Below, piece after piece: positions 10,922 through 21,516 of a stretch of 32,720 bases of DNA (the stretch's first letter is position 1; the number at the start of each line of letters is the position of its first letter). The notes beneath the pieces are model-generated. The model did not search any database. It was not told the origin of the DNA and was given only the letters and a program-made list of their open reading frames with translations. The translations under genes and the position numbers were made by a program. This DNA comes from Byssochlamys sp. IMV 00236. Taxonomy: Eukaryota > Ascomycota > Eurotiomycetes > Eurotiales > Thermoascaceae. Location of the stretch: the NCBI GenBank assembly GCA_001931875.2, contig MSJH02000526.1, positions 1 to 32,720 of the forward strand. The letters are read 5' to 3'.

Positions 10922-12297
10922 GCGTATACTTTTTTCCTACTGCTTTTTATTTCAAACTATTAATGCACAACCATTCTAACATCGGAACGGAACGTTACCT
11001 GAGATGAAAAAAGATCCGAGAATCTTTGTTTGTTTACGCGGTTTATCTAATTAAATGGCGCATTTCTTTGGAAAGTGTAACCTTGGATCGACTTTTTATG
11101 TCATTCAATCCATGGGTATTGTTTCTTTATAGTTCATTGGCTTGCTTAGTACTAGTGTTAATATTATGACTCATAGATTGCAGCCAAGAGTTTGATAAAT
11201 CACTGTCTGATATATTTAAACCCTTATCGTAAACGCGCATTCACGTACATTTTTTTGTAGGAAAGTCCACGTACATTGATCAAGGGGACCTCAATTAGTT
11301 AAATTAATCCATTATTGAGTGAATACTGATTGCGATTGTGTCAAACGTGGTATTGCTTCTCTTATAAACTCAAAAATAGCTACAAGCAGTCTTTGACGTA
11401 ATTTCTAAAGCTTAGAGTGACAGTCATTGCAATTGTTGTAAACCAGCTTTATCTAAAAAAAGAAAAAGGTTGGATTAGTTTACCTTTAAGCACTACAAGA
11501 TATTTAACAAGAACTGTGTAGGGACGCGACACACATTTGGATGAAAATTGATAAAGACAAGATATTCTAAACACAGTCACTCTCTTGCAACATTGCAGCC
11601 GGCTAAAGGTATACGCCACGAAGCATTTACGGAACCCGCAGTCCCTGAGGACCCTCCTTTTGAATAATAGTCAGTCCCTTTGACCATACTTTTACCTTGG
11701 CTTTGGATAACTGACCTTGATGAAATGACTTTAATCTTTCTCTCAATATAAGCTATCTCTCTCTCTCTCTTTTACCCCAGATGTAAAATATAAGAGAGAT
11801 ACAAGTCTTCATTCTCTTCTTTAATCAATTCTGTTTATGCTCATCTTTTTTATGTCAAGTCAAGTTACTGCGTCTATATGCTGCAACATACAATGATCAT
11901 GGCCGACTTTTACCTCTCCATCTCTCTTTTTATTCAAGTAACTTGCTCAGAGTTACTATTGGTAAACACGGATTATCATGTTACACGACAGATGCAGCAT
12001 TTCCCACAATGATCAAGCCATGTCATTATTACTCATATATTAGACACCAACATTCGTCTCTTCAAGAAAGGGAAACAAAACGATGACAAGACCATAACAC
12101 ACTTGTTTTATCTGCATATTCCCTGGAATTTTTTTTACTCTAAAAGCTGAAAAATATGGAACAGGATCGGAGTTAGTTGTTGCTGAAATCTTAATTCAGT
12201 CAAAAGAAATGGTAATCCTTTCCTTTTTTCTTCTTTAGTTGCGCAATCTCCAACAAGAAAAAGAAAGAGGGGAGAGAAAAAAGACCATTGATATAAA
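10922..12297. other. Long intergenic region between THI4 and PFK-2/FBPase-2
   Basis: About 1.4 kb between divergent genes, so it should contain both promoters. A CT repeat lies at 11756-11771. I found no supported reading frame, tRNA or rRNA. One GC-richer block at about 11597-11660 stands out from the AT-rich surroundings but could not be identified. Confidence 0.45.
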
Positions 12298-14084
12298 ATG
12301 AACACGAGCTCAAGTAAGTTTGAAAAGAAGAGTGTAGCCAAGACTAACATGTCTATAATAGACTTTCGTATAGCATGTGTGGTAAATAAAGAAAACAGAA
12401 TAAAAAGAAAGCACTAAACTAAATATGTATTGTTATTCTAGATGGTTGGTTTACCTGCACGAGGAAAGACATATGTGGCATATAAAGGTAGTATATATAT
12501 ATATATATATATATTAGTATAGCGGTTCTCAATAATAATTGTATATTTGTGTGTGTATATATATATATAGTCTGTAGATATTTAAACTGGTTAGGCATCA
12601 AGACACAAATATTCTCAGTGGGTAATTATCGACGTCAGATAGCCGGATTACATCCTCCACCTACATTTTTCGATATTCATAACCAAGATGGGATGAAAAA
12701 ACGTCATGAGGCAGCAGAAATTGCACTAAATGATATGATAAAATGGTATCTTGAGGAAGACGGAATAGCAGGTATTTTTGATGCTACAAACTCTACAAAG
12801 CAAGATAGAGAATGGATTCATCGCGAATTGACGAAATTGGATGTTCAAGTCTTATTTATCGAATCAATATGCGATGATCCAAAGATTATCATGTCAAACA
12901 TCAAGGACGTAAAGCTCTCCTCTCCTGATTACGAGAACCTCGATCCAGAAACGGCTACAGAAGATTATATGAAACGAATTAACCATTACGAAGCCTTTTA
13001 CGAAACGATCACAGAAGAGGATTTGACCTATATAAAGTTGATCAATGTTGGAAGTCAATATATCATCAACATGATTCGTGGGTATTTAGAGAGCAGGATT
13101 GTGTATTACTTGATGAACCTGCACACGCGACCAAAGCGAATTTGGTTTAGTAGAGTAAGTTTGTGTACATGTGACCCATTCAAGATACAAACTGACTGTA
13201 GTAGCACGGTGAATCACTTTACAATCTAGAAGATCGAATCGGTGGTGACTCTGGTCTGTCACCAAGAGGAGAACAATATGCATTAAAGCTACCGGAAATC
13301 GTCAAACAAAATATCGGCGACCGTCCTCTGACGGTATGGACATCGACCATGAAGAGAACGATTCAAACAGCTAGGCACTTAGATTTCCCAAAGAAGCAAT
13401 GGAAAGCGCTAGATGAATTGGACACAGGTGTTTGCGATGGTATGACTTATGATGAAATCGCAGTACGTGTGTGAAAATTAAATATTAAGAGAGAGAGAGA
13501 GCTAACCCTATTCAATTAAGGCGAAATACCCAGAAGACTTTGCACGTCGTGATGAAGACAAGTTTAATTACAGATATCGTGGAGGCGAGGTAAGATGAAA
13601 AAGCCCATTGTATTATTTTCAAGCCTGACTTAAATGGAATGAATAGAGTTACAGAGATTTGGTGCTAAGGCTAGAACCAGTCATTATGGACTTGGAGAGA
13701 CACGAAAATATCTTGATTATATCTCATCAAGCTACTATTAGATGCATGTATGCATACTTTATGGGCTTATCTCATGAAGAATTGCCATATGCTCGTATTC
13801 CACTTCATACTATTATAGAATTACGGCCAAAGGCCTTTTCATGTGAAGAAAAGTTATATAAAGGTATGGTTACATCTATAAAAGAAAGAAAAAGATATTT
13901 ACCCTTTACAGTGGACGTTGGAGCTGTAGATACCTTTAGGCCAAAAGGACAAGGAGCACGAGTACTAAAGAATGACACATTTGTCTGTGAATCTGTTGGA
14001 GCAAGCGGAGAAGTGTCGGATGGATCTAAGCCTATTTTACCAATATCACCAATTGCATCAAAAACTTTAACAAATGAAGCATAA
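12298..14084 (+). CDS. Bifunctional 6-phosphofructo-2-kinase/fructose-2,6-bisphosphatase
   Basis: Makes and breaks fructose-2,6-bisphosphate, the activator of phosphofructokinase-1 and inhibitor of fructose-1,6-bisphosphatase. Seven exons (12298-12313, 12362-12381, 12442-12487, 12571-13154, 13205-13462, 13521-13589 and 13647-14084) give 476 residues, close to animal PFKFBs. Kinase part: Walker A GLPARGKT (residues 15-22), VGNYRRQ and [11 protein letters not shown]. Phosphatase part: R222-H223-G224-E225, E293 in [11 protein letters not shown], and H358 in ISHQA. Both catalytic sites look complete, unlike yeast PFK26 (phosphatase-dead) and FBP26 (kinase-weak). The N-terminus before the P-loop is only 12 residues and lacks an obvious regulatory extension; the tail after about 400 ends with a Ser/Pro-rich segment. 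The first two exons are tiny (16 and 20 nt). The start was chosen because the GTAAGT/GACTAAC/TAG intron joins it in frame. Confidence 0.94.
12488..12570 (+). repeat. Intron with two (TA)n microsatellites
   Basis: Intron 3 of the PFK-2 gene is 83 nt and carries a (TA)n tract right after the donor (about 12492-12514) and another right before the acceptor (about 12556-12569). They are self-complementary, so in RNA they could pair and bring both splice sites together. Confidence 0.8.
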
Positions 14085-17077
14085 TAATACAGCACGTTAA
14101 TTCAAGTCTAACAAGACCTATTTTCTATCTTCTGTCATTTAGACTCCGTCTTTTTTTTCTATAAAGCTTTCAAAAAGTGATTGGCCAACTGGGATCTTTT
14201 TTATTATGCAAATAACATGTCAAGGGGTGTGCTAACCTTGTACACTTGCGTGAGTTAATGGTAGAATTTCTCAATTGATCCAACCAAAGTATGATTTGAA
14301 AAATTTAGCAGTTGTATTAACAGAAAAAGAGTCATATGCAAGGAACAGTTACAGAAAGGCTAGGGTCTGAAATGCATATTTCACTGCGTCTTATTTTCCA
14401 TCTAGTAATGGTCACACTATAATCAGACATACCAATGAGTCACTTCTCAGATTCTCCCGCTGTGTTGTTTGAGAGCTAGCATTTGTTCTAAGATAAACAT
14501 AGAAACAAAAATATTGAGTTTACTATTTTTAGCTTTCTCTGTTGAATGTCAAATCTATCATCTTTGATCAAAAGGGAAAAGTGTAATTCATTCCCTCCTT
14601 TTGCTTATTAAAAAGAACTGTTTGCAAAAGTATATCTTCTATATTCGATGATTAATAATAGCTTGGACTTTTTACTAAATCTATTTATAACACACCAATG
14701 CATGACGCATTACTGGGAATCCATTATGACTTCACTCTGTTCATACTGATTGCAGTAAGTATCTTTGCTCTATTATAATTCAAATTCCGATTGTGTCTGT
14801 TTTTGGCATAGTTGACGCTCTGCTACGGGTATTTTTTTTTCTATATTTAATTACTTTTGCGAACAATGCGAATTTTTATTCTAACAAAAAAGTGAGTATT
14901 CAGTCATTCACATGGAACACACGTTCTTGTACTTTCCTTAGAAGGGACTGTCAATTTCTAGCGTATTCGTACTACATGACTATTAGTATTGTGCGGCCCG
15001 GCTATGGTATTTTTTATTATAGTAGTAATTTATAATGAATCATGAGGACAGGATCTTCTCTAGTGATGGTGCCATATGTACAACCTTCATTCCTAACCTA
15101 ATTCTTCATTAGTTTCTTCTTTCTTTACAGAAATACACATTCTTGTTACAAAAGCATAACTAGCATGTATCAATTAGAAGAACAGCATTCGATACAGCAT
15201 TCTCGTTTCACGATCAGCTTGCGATAATCACAAAAAGCATGAATATAGTCTGCACAAAAGACACAAACACAATGGACCGAGATGATTGTGTCACACTCTT
15301 TTTTTTCTATTTTCTTAATTTATAAAAAAGACAACTAGAAAGGGAAGAAGGGGACGCGGATTAAGAATGCCGATTTATAATTGGAAGCTTTTAGATTCTT
15401 TTATTTATATATTTTTTTTTTTTGCTTGTTCAATCAAAGTAAGAGACAACGGTCATTTACAGACAACAATAGATAGATGAACACAAACATATAAGCTGAG
15501 AAAAATACATTGTTCGTAACTCTTACATTGCAACAAGAGAGTTGTACAATCCATGCTGTAACAAGTTCTTTGTACTTTATAGACAGAATTAAATAGGTAA
15601 CAATTTTATTCAAACAAAGGAATATGTTTGTTTCTTTGATTACTATTCTAGGGCAAGTAGGTAATGACGTTGGTATACATTCTGTATATCTGCTTACGAA
15701 AGCTTTCTGAGCCCAGTGCTTCGAATGCCACGCACAAAGTACATATTTATAACAAGATCCATAAGAGACAAAGAATGGATATACGTCAATAAATATGTAT
15801 ACAAGATGGTCTGATTATCTGTCTTTCTCTATCTTGTTTCACTCATATTTTTTTGAATGCCCTTCGTTTGACGTGACAATACTCTTCTCAGTCTTTCCTT
15901 TTTCATCGTAATATCTTCCGAATGGTTTCATCAAGATAAGCCTCACTTTAAGAAGAAAAAAAAGCTTTCCCACAGATATTAAAAGAGAGGGACAAATATT
16001 CTATTCTCTTCTACAAATTAAAATTCTATGTTTTTTTCGTGGTAATAAAACTCGTGTACATTCTGATCTTTTATCCACTCTTGATATAACAATGCATAAT
16101 TCAATCTCCGTCTTGGGTAACCATAGTAAAATGACACTTTTGCCCCTTTCATAAAAACGCGTCTATTGTAAAAAAATGTTTCATTTTAGGAAATCTTTCG
16201 ATTATCGTATGTAGCACTTTTTCGTCATTATGACATTACGTTTTTGTGTATTAGCTAAACTACCCTAATGGTAACTTTTTATATTTTTGACATTACCCTT
16301 GGCTTTTTCTTTAAAAAAGAAAAAGAAGAAATGTTCATTTTAGGAAAAGTCCCAAAGGATTGATCCTTTCTTTTTTTATTACAGGCACCCAAATTACTTT
16401 TTTTTATTGTTTATGGAATTAAAACTAAGCACGTTTAATCGTTTTAGAGTAATTCTTGTTGTTTAATTAATATTACACTCTTGTCCGAGCGATCGCCCTT
16501 TTATTTATTTTACCGAAAACTTCATTATCAGTAGGTCACCTTAAAAAAAGTCCTTTTTAATGTAATCTTTTTTAGTACATCGTCATTTAACATATGTCAA
16601 GTGACAATGTCAATTCAAAAGAAATAAGGATGTCATGGGGCTGGTTTGCGAAACAAATAGAGAGAGAAGACTAAACCGGGAAAAAGAATTTATTACAAAA
16701 GCTTCAGACGGGAAAAAAAAAGGTATCTATAGTAAAGAAAAGAGAGGAACGGAAGCACTTTTTTTTAGCGACCTCGGTGCTTATTGCTCCGTTCTAATTG
16801 AATGATTCGCTCAGGGCAAATTTGTTTTGGATGACAACATCGCGTGTCATCTTTAATGCTCTAGACACTTTGTATTTATGTCTGTGTGCGTGTGTTCTCA
16901 TGATGTTGTCTATAAATACGATAAGAAACTATTTTTCTTTTTCTTTCTTCCTTCATTGCTTTACTTTTTTTTTGTTGATCAAAAAGCCCACATTATAAAT
17001 ACAACCCATATACCTGCACATATATATCATTGTACATGTACTCCATTCAAAAAGGTTTATACGCCCGTAGATCAACT
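14085..17077. other. 3-kb gene-poor stretch before the bHLH gene
   Basis: No confident gene. It is AT-rich with many poly(T) runs. A weak candidate for a small spliced reading frame begins at 14698. Short imperfect repeats occur at 16176-16193 and 16331-16348 (ATGTT(T)CATTTTAGGAAA) and a TGACATTAC motif at 16231 and 16288. The right end holds the bHLH promoter with TATAAAT at 16994-17000. Confidence 0.5.
16994..17000 (+). promoter_or_regulatory. TATA box of the bHLH gene
   Basis: TATAAAT, 78 bp upstream of the chosen ATG (17078) and 36 bp upstream of the alternative ATG at 17036. A transcription start about 30 bp downstream would leave a leader of only about 10 nt for the first ATG, which favours 17078. 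Confidence 0.5.
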
Positions 17078-18039
17078 ATGGATCATTTCGCAAAACCAGG
17101 ATATCCATTTATGAATCTTGATACTTTTCCATTTACCAATGCCAATCTCGCAGACTTGCCTGACGAAAAGACTCACCCCATGCGTTATCCAAAGGGCGAC
17201 ACATTTGAACAAGATGTATATAAGGAAGATTCTATGATGAACAACAATCCTCCTGCTAAAAAGTAATATAAAAAACATACTCCTTTTTTTTTTGCAATAC
17301 TGACTTTCTTGTCTAGGCCGCTTACTAAAGCTGAGCGTCGTGCAGAGCATAACGCTATTGAACGTGCACGCCGCGAGAGTTTGAACACAAAGTTTCAATG
17401 TCTTGCTCAAGCGCTTCCTAACCTCATGAACTATCGTCGTCCTTCTAAAAGCCAGATTGTCGAAAAGGCTCTTGATTGGGTCAAACAAAGCATCACAAGA
17501 GAAGAACGTTATCGTTATCAGATTTTACAACTTCAAAGAGAAAATAAAAGACTGCTGGCTCAGTTTATGTCCTCTCAACAACAGCAACCATCTCCCAATA
17601 CCATGCCCTTGAATGCAAGTCCTATTCCCATGGCCTACGGTGACTTTGAACCAAACAGCGGCTGGTCCAACCCTGCACTCTTACCACAGATGCCTTCATT
17701 CAACGAAGACATGGCAAGGCACGAATTTGGATCTAAAACAGATGATGAGGATAGTAGCAACGAAGACGACATCGACTATCATCAGCCTTCGCCCATACGT
17801 CGTGCATCCCTTTTTGAAGGCTCTCATGGTAAACATCAATTGCAACCTACACTCATGGATAATGAATTATACTGTAAGTTCAAACTTCCTCTTCTTTTGT
17901 GAACTGTATCACCTAACTTTTCTAATTAGCTGTTATCAATACAAATTCATTCAATCCTGCATATTTACCGGAATGGCAACAAAAGTATTCTACCATGGAC
18001 AGCACCAACCAGCCGTCCTTTACTCAAATGCTCGCATAA
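17078..18039 (+). CDS. bHLH transcription factor (class B, E-box binding)
   Basis: Nuclear DNA-binding protein. Exons 17078-17262, 17317-17873 and 17930-18039 give 283 residues. Basic region and helix 1: residues 68-98, starting ERRAEHNAIERARRESLN, with H73, E77 and R81, the H-E-R combination of proteins that bind CACGTG-like E-boxes. After a short loop, helix 2 includes SKSQIVEKALDWVKQ, followed by a leucine-zipper-like helix (about 121-146) rich in Gln, Arg and Leu. The rest is acidic/Gln/Pro/Ser-rich, with an acidic run DDEDSSNEDDID, possibly an activation domain. Start: ATG at 17078 has A at -3 and G at +4; an in-frame ATG at 17036 would add 14 residues. Targets unknown. It is convergent with the acidic gene at 18503. 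Confidence 0.92.
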
Positions 18040-18502
18040 CCTTTCGCTTCCATTTGTTGATACATTATGCTTTTTTTTCCCACTTCTTTTTTTGGCTTAT
18101 TAGCAGAATAGATACCAAATTCGTATTCCCACCTTTTTTTTAATTGTTCCCTAACCTGATAAACAAATGAATAGAATTCCTAGTCATCTATGACTTGTAC
18201 ATTCTCAACTCTTTATTTATTGTTTTCCTTGTTAACAATAAAAACACTTGTTTTAGTATAATGCACTTTGACATTCTATAATTTCTATTCTTCTTCGCTT
18301 TTATAAATAAAAATAGGAAATAACATGTATAGTCTAGATCTAACCGTTTTAACCAAAAAAGTATAAAAGCGTGTGGTCTGTGTAGCCTGATGGTGCGAGA
18401 GACACCTGTTTTCGGGGTATTATTCCATTTTATAAATGATTAAAAGAAAGATATGAGATGCAATATGTACAAAATAAAAGGAAGAAATGAGTTCAAGATT
18501 AA
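18040..18502. other. Convergent 3' intergenic region
   Basis: 463 bp between two convergent stop codons, AT-rich with several poly(T) runs. At about 18361-18420 lies TATAAAAG followed by a GC-richer segment that stands out, but it folds into no tRNA that I can support. Confidence 0.4.
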
Positions 18503-19761
18503 CTATCGAATGGACCGTTTTGGTAAACCCATGCGTGGCCATCGTTTAGTCTCTCCACTACTTTCAGTCGTCTTGTTTGATTTTTTTTCATCACCAAAGG
18601 TAGCAAAGGGAAGTATGGCTGATTCCTTTCCAATCATGTTTTCTCGAGGCGGGATGAAGTAATCACGCAAGGTTGTCGTGGTCTTGTACTTTTTGGATAT
18701 TTCGTGATCAACCTTATCATGACTATGGTCAGCCACCACAGCAAGCGATTCGACTGTGTTTTCCTCTGCATTATTCTCAAAAGCGTCGTCATCTTCTTCG
18801 TCGTCAAAAAGATGAGCTACGAAACTGTCACCAGAGAGAGTAGATAAATTATCGTTGTAATCTTTGGGACTAGTTGCTTTCACTAGATTCTGTACGTTGG
18901 CTTGGTCACGTAATGGACTGTTCAAGATATCAAAGCATTCATCATCGCTAATCTCTTGACAGTCTCTCACCTCACAACCATGCGTTCCTGTCGATAGCGG
19001 ATGAACAGGACTAGAATAGGCCTGATATGAAACATGGTCATGATAGAAGTCTCCAAATAAATTGCTTGTTTCCGAGGGAGAATGCGGGACAAGTTCATCC
19101 AGACTATGTTCAGTCTCTGATGTGCTATTCTCAGAAATTGGCTGTAAGTCGACATATTGTGGTATTATATCACAACCGTGAATACTTTCGGTTGGAGAAT
19201 AAGGAATGGTGTCCTGACTGTCAGAATCATTAGGATTGTAGATGGGTGTAGATTTAACAGTTTCCTCTGACAGTTCAGCTTCTTTCGTGTCAATAACAGC
19301 GCGACCTTTTTCAGTTTGACTATATTGATCTCTACTGCAATCAGCTGACTTGCTTTCATATTTATCCAAGACGGGTAATAACAGTAAAAGTTCATCATTG
19401 TCGTCTTCAAGCAATTGATCAATTTCCTCTGATAGTTTTCGCTCACAACTGTCCCTTTGTTGAAATGTTTTTGTGGAAATGTCTAAACTGGAATTCGAAC
19501 TTTCAAGTAAAATGTTGTTCTAATATGGAGTTGAGTAATACGCTTTTTATAAAGTGTATAGTTTTTGAGTACCGTTTCTTCTGTTTGATGCTGGTCTATG
19601 GAAACTATTCAATCCATGTTAAAATATGTCTCAATCATAGAACACAAAGACATACATTGTGAGTTGGATAAAAGGCTTAGACGTTCCATAAGTAGAAAAC
19701 TACTAGTCTGCCTAAGTGGTGGTACTTGACTGACCGTGATCGAATCGTCAACATTCTCCAT
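18503..19761 (-). CDS. Acidic Ser-rich protein with PIP-box-like motif, function unknown
   Basis: Three exons (19656-19761, 19573-19595 and 18503-19519) join in frame to 381 residues; exon 2 is a 23-nt microexon. No named domain was recognised. The protein is Ser/Asp/Glu-rich with repeated SP and TP pairs (PYSPTES, PHSPSET, ATSPKD), suggesting phosphorylation by CDK-like kinases, and an acidic run FDDEEDDDAFE. Near the end TTTTLRDYF (motif core residues 326-331) has the Leu-x-x-aromatic-aromatic pattern of PCNA-interacting (PIP) boxes, with Thr where Gln is usual. A basic C-terminus (KRWPRMGLPKRSIR) follows. A role in DNA replication or repair is inference only. The start was chosen as the first ATG of an open spliced frame. 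Confidence 0.75.
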
Positions 19762-20244
19762 TCTGCACACACACAGAAAAAAGAAAGAACGGTAACCATA
19801 GCGAGGGGGGGACCTCTTTTTTTAATTTTTTTCTGTCGTACTCAAATGACTTGAAATTCAGACAATAAAATACAAATACAATGGATACAGAATGTGATGG
19901 ATAAGCCTTCTTTATATCAAACAGATAACTTTTTGATTAGAATAAACAAAGATTTTTTTCTTGCTTCAATTATAGGCTCACATGAACTAAACAAACAATG
20001 AAAAAGAGAGACAATTGTGATCTATATATTTTACCACTCATCATTCCTAGTAACTTATTTTCTCTAATAAGAAATTATGCGCACAGAACTCAAAAAAAGG
20101 TCCATCTTTTTCTTTATTGTTCCCCATTTGACAGCATGTAATAATATAAAAATGATCTTCAGTCTCATCGTCTTTTTTCATTAACTTAAGTGACGGGACA
20201 CACCTAAGTTACCACCGAAATGAGACGTAAAGGCTCTGGACCAA
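19762..20244. other. Intergenic left flank of the transposon island
   Basis: About 480 bp with the promoter of the acidic gene. It contains a run of G (19804-19811) and poly(T) tracts, and a purine-rich block. No gene was seen. Confidence 0.4.
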
Positions 20245-21227
20245 TCAAAGTGGCTGTGAAGTGGCTTGATCACCACCAGAGGTTGATTCTCTTTTTAAAG
20301 AGGGATGTCTTGCTAAAATGCTATAGTTTGACTCTATATAAGACACCAGGATAGAGCGAATATTCAAAGCAGCATTTACATCCCTTTGCCAGACCTATTA
20401 TTACTCATTAAAACTAATACTCTTATCATTTACATTGCACTTACGATATCACGGTCATTTACAGCTGGACACAATTGGCAATGCTTCAACTGATACATGA
20501 CCGGAGGATAGCCTTCAGATAAAGTTTAGTAATAGCCCTACTATATGACTTTATGCGCAATTCTACTTACTGTTGGGTTCTCTTTGTGGGCACTCCGATG
20601 TACGACCAACAATCCTCTTGTTATCGTCCAAACATCGTAGAGAAGCATTTTTTTCTCCTCTCAGACGGACTTTCTTTTTCCTTTTGAACATAAAAAAAGC
20701 TAAAGCTATTTAATGTTACAAATACAATGATCTGCTTACTTGTGATTGCAAACAAGCTTTTGTCTTTCATATTTGTTCATTACGCCTGTCTTTATCGTCT
20801 GCTACTTTTCTATACAAATGAGCCCAAAACTTGGGCGTCATAATCAACGGAAAGTCACTGCTAGAAAACCCATTTTCAATCCATTTGCTCACTATAAAAA
20901 GACCAAAGTTCATTGCATCTGCTCTCAAGATTGAGAACTCTTCTGATACTTGTCGAAGTATTTGCTATGTATAAAAGTATAGTTATTTAATACCATCCAT
21001 AACAGTAAGGTGCTTATGATTTTAGGTTTTATTCTTACACGATATTCTTTATAGCTATTTTTTAATAAAGAAGATAGTTTGCATCTTCTCGAAATATATT
21101 TATCTGAAGGATTCAGAACAATGTCTTTTATAGTTTTTTGTTTTTTAGATAATGGAAGAGGATTTGTAGAGGATGAAGCTCTTTTACCTTTACAACTTAT
21201 TAATAATCCATGTAGGATGTAGTACAT
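20245..21227 (-). pseudogene. TnpB/Fanzor-like RNA-guided nuclease remnant, central RuvC region deleted
   Basis: Remnant of a eukaryotic TnpB homologue (Fanzor type), a transposon-borne protein family that includes RNA-guided DNA nucleases. Exon pieces: 21039-21227 (charged N-terminus, start uncertain); 20779-20964 (helical segment beginning QILRQVSEEFS and ending RRNEQI before a stop); then, after about 80 bp, 20571-20699, 20445-20512 and 20245-20394. The last three join in frame with GT-AG introns 20513-20570 (TTACTAAAC branch) and 20395-20444. They read through Cys pairs (SECPQ, HCQLCP), a zinc-ribbon-like arrangement, into WQRDVNAALNIRSILVSYIE. RDVNAA is the RuvC-III motif of TnpB proteins, with its catalytic Asp. 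RuvC-I and RuvC-II, expected in the 200-300 residues between these parts, are absent, so nuclease activity is not expected. Family assignment is from motifs by eye; Fanzor1 versus Fanzor2 is not resolved. Confidence 0.75.
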
Positions 21228-21382
21228 ATGAACACTTTACGAGGCATGTTGATTTTACGAATGAAAGGAAAAAGAAAGATACGACAACAGTTTTTCTTTA
21301 TCGAATGCTTTGGACAACTTTTTTGACAACATAATTGTTGTATGTCAGAAAAACGATTAACTTTTATAAATTTTCTTATCAA
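21200..21382 (-). pseudogene. Degraded Cys-rich coding relic
   Basis: An open minus-strand stretch with QLCCQKSCPK and, after a frameshift, a run of aromatic and hydrophobic residues. The CC-x3-C cluster and its neighbours suggest a broken transposon-borne protein. It could be upstream sequence of the TnpB-like remnant or a separate element. I cannot assign it. Confidence 0.25.
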
Positions 21383-21516
21383 GCTTGCAGTGATGTATAT
21401 TTAAAGCAGAACAAGTACGAATTAGAGATATATTGACAGAATTGGTATCCTAATGGTGTTCTTATATTAGATAAAGAGGATTATATATATAGGAACCTTC
21501 AGATGGTTTATTAACA

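Noticed and set aside
12337..12351. A 24-nt first intron in the PFK-2 gene ending at GTGTAG
   Set aside because: Too short to splice; the 48-nt version contains GACTAAC and gives the conserved strand before the P-loop.
18361..18425. tRNA-like segment after TATAAAAG
   Set aside because: An A-box-like sequence is present, but there is no B-box (GGTTCRANNCC) and no cloverleaf could be drawn.
20241..20342. CCAAT and TATATAAG on the plus strand, spaced like an orphan promoter
   Set aside because: Both lie within the last exon and flank of the minus-strand TnpB/Fanzor-like remnant; the TATA sequence is the reverse of SYIE codons.
20818..20934. Short plus-strand frame starting MSPKLGRHNQ
   Set aside because: It is antisense to the helical N-terminal exon of the TnpB/Fanzor-like remnant, which makes better protein sense.
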